A stretch of DNA of 64,000 bases from Actinomadura citrea (lineage in GTDB: Bacteria; Actinomycetota; Actinomycetes; Streptosporangiales; Streptosporangiaceae): assembly GCF_013409045.1 (NCBI RefSeq), contig NZ_JACCBT010000001.1:1860001-1924000 (forward strand), read 5' to 3'. Shown one piece after another: positions 20,901 to 29,856 of the stretch (positions are counted from its first letter, which is position 1; the number at the start of each line of letters is the position of its first letter). The translations under genes and the position numbers were made by a program. The notes below the pieces were generated by a model, which searched no databases, was not told the origin of the DNA, and saw nothing but the letters and a program-made list of their open reading frames with translations.

Positions 20901-22647
20901 CCCGCCGCGCGACCCCGCCGAGAAGACCCTCGGCGCGATATGGGCCGACGTGCTCGGCGTGGACCGGGTCGGCGCGCTGGACAACTTCTTCGAACTCGGC
21001 GGCGACTCGATCCTCAGCATCATGGTGGTCTCCCGGGCCGCTCAGGAGGGGCTGCGGATCACGCCGCGGCAGTTCTTCGACAAGCAGACCGTCCGCGAAC
21101 TCGCCGCCGTGGCCGAGCCCATGACCCGCCCCATCGGCGTGCGGCACGCCCGGAAGGGATCGGCCGCCGACGCCCGCGACCTGCCCCTCACGCCCGTCCA
21201 GCACTGGTTCTTCGAGCAGGGGCTCACCCGTCCGGGGCACTGGAACCAGGGATGGCTGTTCGCGCTGGACGCCGACGCCGACTGCGCCCGGATCGCCGGG
21301 CACCTCCGGGACGTGGTCGCCGCCCTCGGCGACCGGCACGAGGCCCTTCGCCTGCGCTTCGACCGGAGCGGCCCGCACGGCCGATGGCACGCCGAGGCGC
21401 GGGCCGTGGACCGCGCCGCGACCGACGAGTCGGTCACCCTGGTCGACGTGGCCGAGAGCGACGACTGGGACGCGGCGCTGGGCGCGGCGCTTGCGGCGGC
21501 CGCCGAGTTCGACCTGGGCAGACCGCCCCTGCTGCGGGTGCTGGTGATCGACGGCGGCCGGCCGGACCGGCGCCGGCTGGCTCTGCTGGCCCATCACCTG
21601 GTCATCGACGGAGTGTCCTGGCGCGTCCTCCTGGAGGATCTCCACACGGCATTCCGGCAGGCCGCCACCGGGGCGCCGGTTCGCCTGCCGTCCGCGACCA
21701 CGCCGATCTCCGCCTGGGCGCGGGCCCTGCGCGAGCTGGCGCACGCCCCCGAGACAGAGGCCGACCTGGACTTCTGGCTCTCCCAGACGTCGGCGGACCC
21801 TGCCGGTCCGGAGCCTGACCTGCCGCAGCCACCGGAGCACGCCCGCGAGGAGGACACGGCGCGCACCACGGTCGGCCTGGACGTGGAGCAGACCCGGCTG
21901 CTGCTGCGCGAAGTTCCGCGGGCCTACCGAACCCATATCGACGACGTGCTGCTCACCGCGCTGACGCGGGCGCTGACCCGGTCGACGGCGTCGAATCACG
22001 TGTCGCTGTGGCTTGAGGGCCACGGCAGGGAACAGCATCTGGTCGACGGAGCAGACCTGTCCCGCACCCTGGGCTGGTTCACCTCCATCGCCCCGGTGAC
22101 GCTCAGCCTGCCCCCGGGCGACGATCCCGGAACGGCTCTCAAGGCGGTCAAAGAGCAGTTGCGCGCGGTGCCGCATCACGGGTTGAGCTACGGTCTGCTG
22201 CGCTATCTGCATTCGGCGCACGCATCGACCCTCGCGGCACGGCCGGCGCCACGCGTCGGCTTCAACTACCTGGGCCAGTTCGACACCGCCATCGCCGGTG
22301 ACCACACGGAACCAGGCGCCCATGACGGACCGGCGCTGCGGCTGCGGCGGGCGCCTGAATCGCCGCCGCCCGCGTTCCACCCGGAGAACGCGCGCCCGCA
22401 CCTGCTCGACATCGATGCGATCACCATCGACGGGCACCTGGACATCACCTTCTCCTACAGCACGGCGCACTACAGCGACCAGGCGGTCGAGCGCCTCGCC
22501 GAGGAGACCATCGCCGGCCTCCGCGAACTGATCTCGCACTGCACCCGGCCGGAGGCCGGGGGCTACACGCCCTCCGATTTCCCCGAGTCGGGACTCGACC
22601 AGGACCGGCTGGACACGCTGTTGACCGCGTTGACCGAAGACCGCTGA
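17965..22647 (+). CDS. NRPS, C - A - PCP - E module
   Basis: A 1,560-residue single module. ATG 17965 overlaps the upstream TGA and has AAGGA before it; ATG 17968 is equally usable. The C domain opens with [12 protein letters not shown] (D-donor type) and has an intact HHLLLDGWS at 145. In the A domain, the A3 motif reads CTSGSTG at 620, with Cys for the usual Tyr. The pocket reads by eye D-A-W-S-L-A-V-V-S-K, a largely hydrophobic pocket whose substrate I cannot assign. The PCP Ser is S1015. The E domain is canonical, with [10 protein letters not shown] at 1210, EGHGREQH and NYLGQFD. It should incorporate and epimerise one residue. It is the last NRPS gene, 82 bp before the exporters. Confidence 0.93.
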   Translation: MMIDNGEVEKVFPLTAMQQGMLLHSVGDPAAGFYVNQIVFTLRGPLDASRLRDSWQWVADRHPALRTAFVWEGTDEPLQVVRTSVPVPWTELDWRAVSHEEREQELSGLLEDDRSRPFELARAPLVRMVLVRLTDEDWWLVLTFHHLLLDGWSVQLVVDDAFTRYRRADADGTEEAAPGPPHWEYVAWLHGQDPAAAERHWREHLAGFREPTPLSVGHPAARGEPGFGEITDVLPDELRARLEDLAKRRHLTLGTVVHGAWALLLSRYSGQRDVVFGSVVSTRPPQVPDVERMVGLLSATLPIRVRVDESAPLLQWLATLQKDLAAGRRYDYSPLAQVQRWSDVPGGTALFDSIVAYENYPVRTGWLGADEDLRVTGVRAHERPHYPVTLVVAGTDDLEVRLHHDRRRLSDPAAERLLGHLRTLLTGIADGLADDQDRPVGGLRHLTSAEGDRLLRDWADGGEPDLLGPTVPELLDEQARRRPDALAVICGEQRLTYRQFDVRINRLAHHLRAAGVGPDVPVAVCLERSVELLVALLAVVKAGGCYVPLDPEYPEARIASLIADTGVRLVLTGGTAADRLPRAGAARVMRLEAEAEEIGRAPATPPEPGVSSDNLLYIICTSGSTGRPKGVMTTHRGVLNHLGWMQRTFPIGPGDRIAQRTSVGFDASVWEVFWPFLTGAALVVPDTDAKDPERLAQVMDEHKVTVVSYVPSLLNTVLADPRRRLGHHLRLVLIAGEALPAGLVNAFREVCHAEAANVYGPTETSVSCVIWPVPDRSDVTRVPIGRPLTGTRGYVLDPELRPVPAGVPGELYVGGSGVARGYLARPGMTAERFVPDPFGTGGGRLYRTGDLVRWMPDGCLEFVGRADHQVKVRGFRIELGEIEAVLSGHPAVRDVVVTTQDQEDTSSRRLVAYVLPARGAEPVPVSELRDHLAARLPDYMVPAVFVWLDALPLTANGKVDRAMLPAPDGVRPELAQEFVPPRDPAEKTLGAIWADVLGVDRVGALDNFFELGGDSILSIMVVSRAAQEGLRITPRQFFDKQTVRELAAVAEPMTRPIGVRHARKGSAADARDLPLTPVQHWFFEQGLTRPGHWNQGWLFALDADADCARIAGHLRDVVAALGDRHEALRLRFDRSGPHGRWHAEARAVDRAATDESVTLVDVAESDDWDAALGAALAAAAEFDLGRPPLLRVLVIDGGRPDRRRLALLAHHLVIDGVSWRVLLEDLHTAFRQAATGAPVRLPSATTPISAWARALRELAHAPETEADLDFWLSQTSADPAGPEPDLPQPPEHAREEDTARTTVGLDVEQTRLLLREVPRAYRTHIDDVLLTALTRALTRSTASNHVSLWLEGHGREQHLVDGADLSRTLGWFTSIAPVTLSLPPGDDPGTALKAVKEQLRAVPHHGLSYGLLRYLHSAHASTLAARPAPRVGFNYLGQFDTAIAGDHTEPGAHDGPALRLRRAPESPPPAFHPENARPHLLDIDAITIDGHLDITFSYSTAHYSDQAVERLAEETIAGLRELISHCTRPEAGGYTPSDFPESGLDQDRLDTLLTALTEDR

Positions 22648-22729
22648 CCGAGGAGCGTTGACCGACATCATGGCCATGGGGTGACCGCCCCGAATGCTCA
22701 AAGAATCCATCGTCTGAAGGAACCGTTGT

Positions 22730-24508
22730 ATGGCGCATGCGAGTGCCGAGCCTTCGAGTACCGGGAACGCGGACGGCACCGTGGGATCGAACGCCGCAAG
22801 AACCCTTCGCACCTACCTGGGGCCGCACCGGGCCGTAGCCGCCGTGCTCGCGGTGACGACACTGGTCTACACGGCGCTCCAGGTGGCCAACCCGCAGTTG
22901 CTGGGGAGGTTCATCGACGGTGTCCGCTCCGGTGCCCCGCTGTCGAATCTGCTGGGGCTCGGCGCGATCTACCTGTCGGTCGCGGTGGTGGCGCAGGTGA
23001 TCTGGATCGTCGCCGAATACCGGGGCGCCCGGGTGGCCTGGAGCGCGACGAACGAGTTGCGCGCCGATCTGACCGAGCACTGCCTCCGGCTGGACATGTC
23101 CTTCTATGAGCGGCACGCCCCCGGAGAGTTGATCGACCGGATCGACGGAGACGTGAGCAAGCTGGCCAACTATTTCTCGCAGATGTTCCTGCTGGTCCTG
23201 TCCAACGTGCTGCTGGTGGTCGGGATCGGGGTCGCGCTGTTCGTCCAGGACTGGCGGATCGGACTGGTGTACGCGCCGTTCGTCACCGCCTCCTTCTTCT
23301 TGCTGCGGAGACTGGTCGGCACCGCCGTGCCGGCGATGGCGGCCCAGCGGGAGGCCAACGCGAAACTGCTCGGGTTCTTCGAGGAACGCCTGAACGGACT
23401 TCCCGATCTGCGGGCCAACGGAGCCGAAGAACACACCGTGCACGGCTTCTGGACCTACGCCGGAACGCTGTTCTGGGCCAGTCGCCGCGCCGCGCTGCTG
23501 GGGGTGCGCTGGCCCGCGGCCGCGCAGTCACTGGCGTCGGCGGGGTTCGTCATGGCCCTCGGGGCCGGCGTATGGCTCTACACGTCCGGCCAGATCACCC
23601 TCGGCGCCGCCTACACCCTGGTCGTCTACGCGGTCATGGTGCAGACCCCCATGCTGGTGATCACCTCGCAGTTTCATGATCTCGAAGCCGCCCTGGGGGC
23701 GCTGCGGCGCATCCACGGCCTGCTCGACGAGCACAGCGTGGTCCGCACCGGCGAAGCCACCCTGCCCGCGGGGGCGCCCGCCGTGGAATTCGAGCGCGTC
23801 TCGTTCAGCTACAGGCCCGAAGAAGATGCGCTCCGCGATATCTCCCTGCGCCTCCGGCCGAAGACCCGGCTGGCCATAGTCGGCCGTACAGGCAGCGGAA
23901 AGAGCACCCTGATACGCCTGTTGTTCCGATTCGCCGACCCCACCCAGGGGACGGTCCGGTTCGACGGCCGCGACGTGCGGGAGATCTCGGTGGCCTCACT
24001 GCGCGACCAGGTCGGCCTGGTCACGCAGGAGGTCCAGTTGTTCGCCGCCACGGTCCGCGACAACGTCACGCTCTTCGATGACACGGTCGACGACGCCCGG
24101 GTGCGCGAGGCGCTCGCGGAGGTGGGGCTGCGGCAGTGGCTGGAGAGCCTGCCCGCGGGGCTGGACACCCTCCTCGGCCCGGGCGACACCGGGCTGTCGG
24201 CCGGCCAGGAGCAGTTGCTGGCCTTCGCCCGCGTCCTGATCCAGGACCCCGGCCTGGTGCTCCTGGACGAGGCCACGTCGCGACTGGACCCGGCGAGCCT
24301 GCGGGTCTTCGAGACGGCCATGGAACGCCTGCTCGCCGGACGCACCGCGATCATCGTGGCGCACCGGCTCGAAACCCTCGGCACCGTCGACGAGGTGCTC
24401 CTGCTCAGCGATGGCCGCGTCGCCGAGCACGGCCCACGGGACCGGCTGGTCGCGGATCCGTCCTCGCGGTTCTCCCGCCTGCTCGCCGCCAACGAGGCAC
24501 TGGCATGA
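22730..24508 (+). CDS. ABC exporter half-transporter (membrane domain plus ATPase)
   Basis: A 592-residue protein with an N-terminal transmembrane region of about six helices (residues 30-320) and a C-terminal ATPase. The Walker A motif is GRTGSGKST at 385, the signature is LSAGQEQ at 489, with Ala in place of the second Gly, Walker B is LVLLDEA, and a switch His sits in AHRLET. The start has AAGGA 8 bp upstream. Its stop overlaps the next gene (ATGA), which encodes a second half-transporter, so the two probably form a heterodimer. Placement right after the NRPS genes suggests export of the peptide and self-protection. Confidence 0.9.
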   Translation: MAHASAEPSSTGNADGTVGSNAARTLRTYLGPHRAVAAVLAVTTLVYTALQVANPQLLGRFIDGVRSGAPLSNLLGLGAIYLSVAVVAQVIWIVAEYRGARVAWSATNELRADLTEHCLRLDMSFYERHAPGELIDRIDGDVSKLANYFSQMFLLVLSNVLLVVGIGVALFVQDWRIGLVYAPFVTASFFLLRRLVGTAVPAMAAQREANAKLLGFFEERLNGLPDLRANGAEEHTVHGFWTYAGTLFWASRRAALLGVRWPAAAQSLASAGFVMALGAGVWLYTSGQITLGAAYTLVVYAVMVQTPMLVITSQFHDLEAALGALRRIHGLLDEHSVVRTGEATLPAGAPAVEFERVSFSYRPEEDALRDISLRLRPKTRLAIVGRTGSGKSTLIRLLFRFADPTQGTVRFDGRDVREISVASLRDQVGLVTQEVQLFAATVRDNVTLFDDTVDDARVREALAEVGLRQWLESLPAGLDTLLGPGDTGLSAGQEQLLAFARVLIQDPGLVLLDEATSRLDPASLRVFETAMERLLAGRTAIIVAHRLETLGTVDEVLLLSDGRVAEHGPRDRLVADPSSRFSRLLAANEALA

Positions 24509-26355
24509 GGGCACCGCGGACACGCCGGTCGGAGCCGCCGCCCGCGCCCCCCCGGGGACGTTCCGTCCGGCGGGCGCTGCTGATCCCGCTGTTGTCCCGT
24601 TCGGCGCCCACCTACCTCGGCCTGACCGGACTGTGGATCCTGCTGCGGGGCGCGCTCCTGGCCACCGGACTGTTGCTCCAGATGGTCTTCGACACCCTCA
24701 GCGGCACCGATCCGGCCGGCACGTCGGCCTGGTCGCTCATCGCCCTGGTGGCGGCCGCGGAGGCCACCAAGGTGACCGTGTGGTACGGCGTGATCCTCAG
24801 CCGGGTCGAACCGCACTTCACCTACCGGATCCGCGCGGCCCTGCAGGTCAACGCGCTGCGCGCGATCCTGCGCAAACCCGCCGGGCGAGCGCTGGACCGC
24901 ACCGGCGGCGACGCCGTCAGCCGGTTCGGCGCCGACACCGACGAGGTCGGCGTCTTCGCGATCTGGTCGGCGTCCAACCTCTCCCGGTTGATCATCGCCG
25001 TGGCGGCGTTGATCATCATGCTCGGTATCGACGCCGTCGTGACCTTGGGGCTCGTCGTCCCGGTGGTGGTCATGGTGCTGGCGAGCCGGGCGCTGGCAAG
25101 GCCGCTGCGCGAATGCCAGAACGCCGGTCGCCGGGCGGCCGCGGAGGTGAGCAGCGTCGTCGGGGAGGCGGTCGGCGGGGTTCAGGCGATCAAGGTCGGA
25201 CGTGCCGAGGAACGGTTCGTCGCGCGGCTGCGGCAGGCCAACGCCGTCAGGCTGCGTCTCGCCGCCCGCGAGGTGCTCCTGACCACCGTGCAGACGTCCC
25301 TGTTCAACGGCACGGCCGCGCTCGGCACCGGGTTCGTGCTGCTGCTGGCCGCGGCGCGCATGCGCGGCGGCGAGTTCACCGTGGGCGACCTGGCGCTCTT
25401 CGTCTTCTACATCCAGTTCATCACCGAGGCGGTGACCGCGCTGGGCATGTTCTTCGCCCGGTTCCAGAAGGCCGAACTCTCCACGCGCCGGGTGGCCGAA
25501 CTCGCCGACGACGAATCAGCGGTGATCGCCCGCACGCGGACCCACCTGCGGCGCGAGCCGCCGCGGCCGGCACCCCGCGAAGACCGTTCCGCGCCGCTGC
25601 GCCTGCTGGAGGCCCGTGGCCTCACCTCGCGCTACCCGGGGACCTCACGCGGCGTCCGCGACATCGATCTCCACCTGCCCGCCGGCACGGTCACGGTCGT
25701 GACCGGCAGGGTCGGATCCGGCAAGAGCACCCTCCTGCAAGTGCTCCTCGGGCTGCTCCCCGCCGAGCGCGGCACGGTCCTCTGGAACGGCGTGCCCGTC
25801 GACCATCCCGAGACGTTCCTGACCCCGCCGCGGTCGAGTTTCGTGCCGCAGGTCCCCCGGCTGTTCAGCGGCACGATCCGGGAGAACATCACGCTCGGTG
25901 CCCCCTCCTCGCCGACGGAGGTGGCCGAGGCGGTGCGCCTCGCCGTGCTCGAAGACGACATCGCCGGTCTGGACAAGGGCCTCGACACCGTGATCGGGCC
26001 GCGAGGTCTGCGCCTGTCCGGGGGCCAGAGGCAGCGGATCGCCGCCGCCCGGATGGCCGTGCGCCGTACCGACCTGATGGTCTTCGACGACCTGTCCAAC
26101 GCGCTGGACGTCACCACCGAGCGCCGGTTGTGGGACCGGCTTCTGGACCACGGCGGCGCCACGATCCTGGCCGTTTCGCACCGGCCGTCCATCCTCCGCC
26201 GGGCCGATCAGATCGTGGTGCTCGTCGACGGTGAGATGTCCGCCGTCGGCACCTTGGACGAACTGCTGGAGACCTGCACGGAAATGCACCACCTGTGGGA
26301 CGCCGACGAATCCCTTCCGGGGGATGCGCATGCCGGCCGGGTGGAGCACGACTGA
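24505..26355 (+). CDS. ABC exporter half-transporter, partner of the upstream gene
   Basis: A 616-residue protein beginning at the ATG that overlaps the previous stop. It has an Arg/Pro-rich N-terminus, hydrophobic segments over about residues 35-330, and an ATPase domain with GRVGSGKST at 401 and a full LSGGQRQ signature. Walker B ends FDDLS (528-529), so the catalytic Glu is Asp. In heterodimeric exporters this marks one weak ATP site, which fits pairing with the 22730 protein. It is followed by an MbtH gene after 39 bp, so it is probably co-transcribed with the NRPS operon. Confidence 0.88.
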   Translation: MRAPRTRRSEPPPAPPRGRSVRRALLIPLLSRSAPTYLGLTGLWILLRGALLATGLLLQMVFDTLSGTDPAGTSAWSLIALVAAAEATKVTVWYGVILSRVEPHFTYRIRAALQVNALRAILRKPAGRALDRTGGDAVSRFGADTDEVGVFAIWSASNLSRLIIAVAALIIMLGIDAVVTLGLVVPVVVMVLASRALARPLRECQNAGRRAAAEVSSVVGEAVGGVQAIKVGRAEERFVARLRQANAVRLRLAAREVLLTTVQTSLFNGTAALGTGFVLLLAAARMRGGEFTVGDLALFVFYIQFITEAVTALGMFFARFQKAELSTRRVAELADDESAVIARTRTHLRREPPRPAPREDRSAPLRLLEARGLTSRYPGTSRGVRDIDLHLPAGTVTVVTGRVGSGKSTLLQVLLGLLPAERGTVLWNGVPVDHPETFLTPPRSSFVPQVPRLFSGTIRENITLGAPSSPTEVAEAVRLAVLEDDIAGLDKGLDTVIGPRGLRLSGGQRQRIAAARMAVRRTDLMVFDDLSNALDVTTERRLWDRLLDHGGATILAVSHRPSILRRADQIVVLVDGEMSAVGTLDELLETCTEMHHLWDADESLPGDAHAGRVEHD

Positions 26356-26394
26356 ACGGCATGGAATTTCTGGAGAACGCGAGAGGAGAGGGAA

Positions 26395-26619
26395 ATGTTC
26401 GATGACGACGACGAGCGGACCTACCGGGTCGTGACCAACCACGAGGAGCAGTACTCGATCTGGCCGGAGGACCGGGAGATCCCGGCGGGGTGGCGCGCGG
26501 AGGGCACCCGGGGAACCAAGCCTGAGTGCCTGGCCCACATCGACCAGGTGTGGACGGACATGCGGCCACTGAGCCTGCGCAGGCAGATGGATTCCCAGGC
26601 GGTCCCCGGCTCTTCTTGA
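26395..26619 (+). CDS. mbtH: MbtH-like NRPS chaperone
   Basis: A 74-residue acidic protein with the family pattern intact: [10 protein letters not shown], then [11 protein letters not shown] and [11 protein letters not shown]. MbtH proteins bind the N-terminal part of A domains and are often required for their folding and activity. A GAGAGGAGAGGG stretch before the ATG is a strong ribosome binding site. It is the only such gene in the cluster and presumably serves several of the five A domains. A G+C-rich hairpin follows. Confidence 0.95.
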   Translation: MFDDDDERTYRVVTNHEEQYSIWPEDREIPAGWRAEGTRGTKPECLAHIDQVWTDMRPLSLRRQMDSQAVPGSS

Positions 26620-26638
26620 TCCCGCTCAGACCACCGTA

Positions 26639-26675
26639 GGCCCGGGGACCGCCCTGAGGGGCCGTCCCCGGGGCC
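26639..26675 (+). terminator. G+C-rich hairpin after mbtH
   Basis: GGCCCGGGGAC pairs with GTCCCCGGGGCC around a short loop, with one bulged G. No T-run follows. It lies 20 bp upstream of the acyltransferase start and could terminate or attenuate readthrough. Confidence 0.5.
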
Positions 26676-26694
26676 CCGCACCGAGAGGAACAGT

Positions 26695-28077
26695 GTGACC
26701 AGGCCCTACGAGCTCGTCGTCCTGTCAGCCTCATCCAGTGACGAACTTGCCGCGGCCGCACGCGGGCTGGCTCGGTTCCTGGCCGGCAGGCCGAGCCTTC
26801 CGCTCGCCGCGGTGGCGGGATCCCTGGTCCATGACCGGCCGCGGCTACCGCACCGCCTGGCACTGGTGGCGCGCGACTGCGCCGACGCGGCGCGGCGGCT
26901 CCAGGCCCCGGCCGCCCGCGAGACGCACATCGGACACGCGACGACGGCCGAGCGTCCCCTCGCCTTTCTTTTCCCCGGGGTCGGTGACCACTATGCCGGG
27001 ATGGCGGCCGGCCTTTACCGGAGCGAACCCCTTTTCCGTAGCGCGCTCGACCACTGCGCCGAGGTCCTCATAAACCAGCTCGGCCGGGATCTGCGTGAAA
27101 TCCTCTATCCGGAGAACGGCGAGGCCGCGCCGCCGGCGGACGGGCCGCACGGCAGACTCGACCTGGCCCGGCTGCTCGGCCGGGACGAACGGTCCGGCGA
27201 GCTGGACCGGACCGCGACGGCCCAGCCCCTGGTCTTCGCCGTCGAGTACGCGCTGGCCAGGTTCCTGATGGGTGCGGGAATCCGTCCCACGGCATTGGCC
27301 GGCTACAGCCTGGGGGAATACGTCGCCGCGTGTGCGGCGGAGGTGCTGGCACCGGAGGACGCGCTGGAACTGGTGGCGCGCCGGGCGAAGCTGATCGAGA
27401 CCGCACCCGAGGGTGCGATGGTCGCGGTGATGCTCGGCGCCGACCACCTCGCCGACCACCTCGACGGTGAGCTGTCGCTGTCGGCGGCCGATGGTCCGCG
27501 GCTCTCGGTGGTCGGCGGCCGGATCACGGCGGTGGAACGCCTTGAAAGGCGGCTCGCGGCCGAGGGCGTGGCCAGCCTGCGGCTGCCCACCCGGCACGCC
27601 TTCCACACGGCGATGCTCGAGCCGTTCGAGGAGGGGATGCGTGAACTGGCCGCCGGGTTCCCGCTGCGTCCGCCCACCATCCCGCTGCTGTCGAATGTCA
27701 CCGGAACGTGGCTGACCGAGGTCCAGGCGACCAGCCCCGAATACTGGGCACAGCACATGTCCCGGACCGTCCGCTTCGAGGACGAACTGGCCGAGCTCTG
27801 GCGTCTGCCGGCACCGATACTGGTGGAGGTCGGTGCGGGCCGAACGCTCGGCACGCTGGTCCAGCAACATCCCGGCCGACGACCGGACGGCACGATTCTG
27901 AGCACCCTTCCCACAACGGCGGCCCGCGATTCGGACGTGGCCGGCGTGCTGACGGCGTTGGGCCGCCTGTGGGTGGAGGGTGTGGACGTGAATTGGCCGG
28001 CCCTGTTCCCTGACGGGCCGAGAGAGCGCCTGCCACACTTCGTGTTCGAAGGTGACCAGACGGAAACGAAGCGCTGA
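26695..28077 (+). CDS. Free-standing acyltransferase (PKS AT-like)
   Basis: A 460-residue protein with GTG start and GAGAGGAA upstream. It has the malonyl-CoA:ACP acyltransferase fold: FLFPGVGDHYAGM, the nucleophile S205 in GYSLGEY (the common His before Ser is Tyr), Arg in ARRAKLIE, and the catalytic His motif HAFH at 301-304, the form usual for malonyl-selecting domains. About 85 residues precede the core, as in the AT linker of modular PKSs. There is no ketosynthase or ACP in the window. As a discrete enzyme beside an NRPS that has an A-less carrier domain, it could load or transfer an acyl or aminoacyl group in trans. That role is inference; the family assignment is firm. Confidence 0.85.
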   Translation: MTRPYELVVLSASSSDELAAAARGLARFLAGRPSLPLAAVAGSLVHDRPRLPHRLALVARDCADAARRLQAPAARETHIGHATTAERPLAFLFPGVGDHYAGMAAGLYRSEPLFRSALDHCAEVLINQLGRDLREILYPENGEAAPPADGPHGRLDLARLLGRDERSGELDRTATAQPLVFAVEYALARFLMGAGIRPTALAGYSLGEYVAACAAEVLAPEDALELVARRAKLIETAPEGAMVAVMLGADHLADHLDGELSLSAADGPRLSVVGGRITAVERLERRLAAEGVASLRLPTRHAFHTAMLEPFEEGMRELAAGFPLRPPTIPLLSNVTGTWLTEVQATSPEYWAQHMSRTVRFEDELAELWRLPAPILVEVGAGRTLGTLVQQHPGRRPDGTILSTLPTTAARDSDVAGVLTALGRLWVEGVDVNWPALFPDGPRERLPHFVFEGDQTETKR

Positions 28078-28524
28078 TTCTCATGACCGGATGGCGAATC
28101 GAAGGTCCGGCGATGAATGCGGTGGACGACGGTGCCGCGCCGGCCCACGCGCTCCGCGGTCCGGTGGTCGGGCCGACCGCCTCGGCGGTGTGACGGGCGT
28201 CCACCGCCGGACGGGTCGGCTGTGAATCCGCGGACCGAGCGGATCGAGACGGCACGGATCGGCGTGAGCGGACCGTGATTCGTGCCGGAGGTTGATCTAC
28301 CTGCAGTTATTCGATGGCCAGGAAGAGTCGTCTCATTTATTGCTCGGGAGCCTTGAATAACTGGCGCACCTCATAGATCATTGGATGCGGAACAATCTGA
28401 AACCCCTGCAGAAAACACCTTCCTCACGAGTTCCCTTACGGAAACTTACTCTTCTCTGACGTGGCCCGGATGAGGTTCGCCCGGCACGCGCGAAGAGCAG
28501 AAGCCCGCAATCGTTGGGGGTGAA
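28078..28524. other. Intergenic region upstream of the regulator
   Basis: 447 bp with no convincing gene. The first 200 bp are G+C-rich and hold only a 36-codon frame without a recognisable product. The part from about 28290 is clearly A+T-richer, contains two CTGCAG sites (28301 and 28407) and a TTGAAT at 28353, and probably carries the promoter of the LuxR-type gene. No exact promoter could be assigned. Confidence 0.4.
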
Positions 28525-29145
28525 GTGATCCGTCTTGGCATCATCGATCCACGACCTGTCATCCTGCACGGACTACGATATGTGTTCAATAAAGCGCAAG
28601 AAGTGACAATTGAGGTTTCTCAATCGAACACGAACGGCGTACCGTCGAACACGCTCGACGTCGTCCTTCTGGGATTCTGTCCGTCCGACGGCGTCGCGCG
28701 CGGACGGCAGATCACGGAGTTGTCCCACAAGACCTCGGTCCTCATTCTGAGCTGGGCTCGCGGGCCCGAGGAAAGGGAGGAGGCCGTGCGGTGCTTACGC
28801 GCCGGAGCCCGCGGCGTCCTGCACCCTGATGCTCCGGTCAACACCCTCCTGGACGCCGTCCGAACGGCGGCGGCGGGACGGATGGTGATTCCGAACGAGG
28901 TGTCGTCGTTCCTGGAGACTCCGGCGGCGACCGACCAGCTGTCACTTCGCGAACAACAGGTCCTCGACTGCATCGCGAACGGATACACGCACGGCCAGAT
29001 CGCCCGGCATCTCGGGATCAGCCGTCACACGGTGGACACCTACGTCAAGCGCATACGCGGCAAGCTCAACCTCGGAAACAAGGCGGAGCTGACCAGGGCC
29101 GCAGTTCAGGCGGTCTCCGGCTTTGGAATTCGGCACGCCCAGTAG
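28525..29145 (+). CDS. NarL/LuxR-family regulator with atypical receiver
   Basis: A 206-residue protein with a receiver-like domain (about 1-120) and a LuxR helix-turn-helix (about 138-200), seen in LSLREQQVLDCIANGYTHGQIA and SRHTVDTYVKRIRGKL. In the receiver the strand that normally carries the phosphorylated Asp reads DVVLLGFCPSDG, with Gly at that position, and the conserved Lys near GARGVLHP is missing. It is unlikely to be switched by phosphorylation. Its place at the end of the cluster after a long A+T-rich leader suggests a pathway-specific regulator. The start is GTG with a G-run upstream. Confidence 0.85.
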   Translation: MIRLGIIDPRPVILHGLRYVFNKAQEVTIEVSQSNTNGVPSNTLDVVLLGFCPSDGVARGRQITELSHKTSVLILSWARGPEEREEAVRCLRAGARGVLHPDAPVNTLLDAVRTAAAGRMVIPNEVSSFLETPAATDQLSLREQQVLDCIANGYTHGQIARHLGISRHTVDTYVKRIRGKLNLGNKAELTRAAVQAVSGFGIRHAQ

Positions 29146-29157
29146 AACGAGGAGGTG

Positions 29158-29181
29158 AGGATGGGCGAGTAACCCCATCCT
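29158..29181 (+). terminator. Intrinsic terminator after the regulator
   Basis: AGGATGGG pairs perfectly with CCCATCCT across an 8-nt loop, 12 bp after the stop, followed by TCCCTTGT. It probably marks the right end of the NRPS cluster transcript. Confidence 0.6.
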
Positions 29182-29258
29182 TCCCTTGTACCTTCCGGAC
29201 AGGCGCCAGGCCGGTCGCCGATGCCGATTCCCCGCCCATTGCCCCGGCCCGGCGTCCG

Positions 29259-29852
29259 TCAGCCCTGTTGGAAGGTCAGGTAGCCGGCGGGGACGAGGCG
29301 GGGCGGGTTGGCCGCCTGGGTGGCGCCGGGTTCGATGACGCGGAACATGTCGAAGAGGATGATCGGCACCTCGCGACCCAGCACCTTCTGGACGAGGCCC
29401 GTGGAGTGCAGGTGCCGCGCGGCGTCGATGCAGAGGTCGTCGAAGTGGGCGCAGAGCCGTTCGTCCTGCTCGTCCTGCTCGGCTTCCGCGTCTTCGTCCG
29501 GCTCGTACCAGAGGCCGAGGCGCTTCACCTCGTCCAGGTAGAGGGCGGTGCCCTCGGGGTCGGCGGGGTGGTGTCCCGCCGGCCCGGACTCCTCCAGGAG
29601 CATGCAGGCGTAGTTCCAGCGCACCTCCAGCGGGTCCGCGGAGGAGCCTTCGAGGTTCTGCCGGACGTTGCTCTCGGTGTTGTAGCCGATCGCCATGTAC
29701 GGGTCGTAGGGGTAGTCCCAGAGTTCGTGGACGGTCGAGAACTCGCCGTGCGAGATCCGGAGCGAGATGACGTAGATGTCGGGGAGGAGTGCCTCGGGGA
29801 ACGAGCGCAGGGCGTCTTCGGCGGCCCGGCGCATGTGCTGCTGGAGGGTCAT
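29259..29852 (-). CDS. Conserved-looking acidic protein of unknown function
   Basis: A 197-residue protein with no recognised family. It has an N-terminal alpha/beta region with IYVISLRISHGEF and HELWDYPYDPYMAIGYN, an acidic run of Asp/Glu near the middle (EDAEAEQDEQDE), and a C-terminal segment VPIILFDMF. No signal peptide or membrane helix is seen. It starts 4 bp after the stop of the cyclase-like/TPR protein upstream, so the two are co-transcribed and probably act together. Confidence 0.75.
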   Translation of the reverse strand: MTLQQHMRRAAEDALRSFPEALLPDIYVISLRISHGEFSTVHELWDYPYDPYMAIGYNTESNVRQNLEGSSADPLEVRWNYACMLLEESGPAGHHPADPEGTALYLDEVKRLGLWYEPDEDAEAEQDEQDERLCAHFDDLCIDAARHLHSTGLVQKVLGREVPIILFDMFRVIEPGATQAANPPRLVPAGYLTFQQG

Positions 29853-29856
29853 CTCC

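Noticed and set aside
28084..28194. 36-codon open frame after the acyltransferase gene
   Set aside because: No ribosome binding site, no recognisable product, and length expected by chance.
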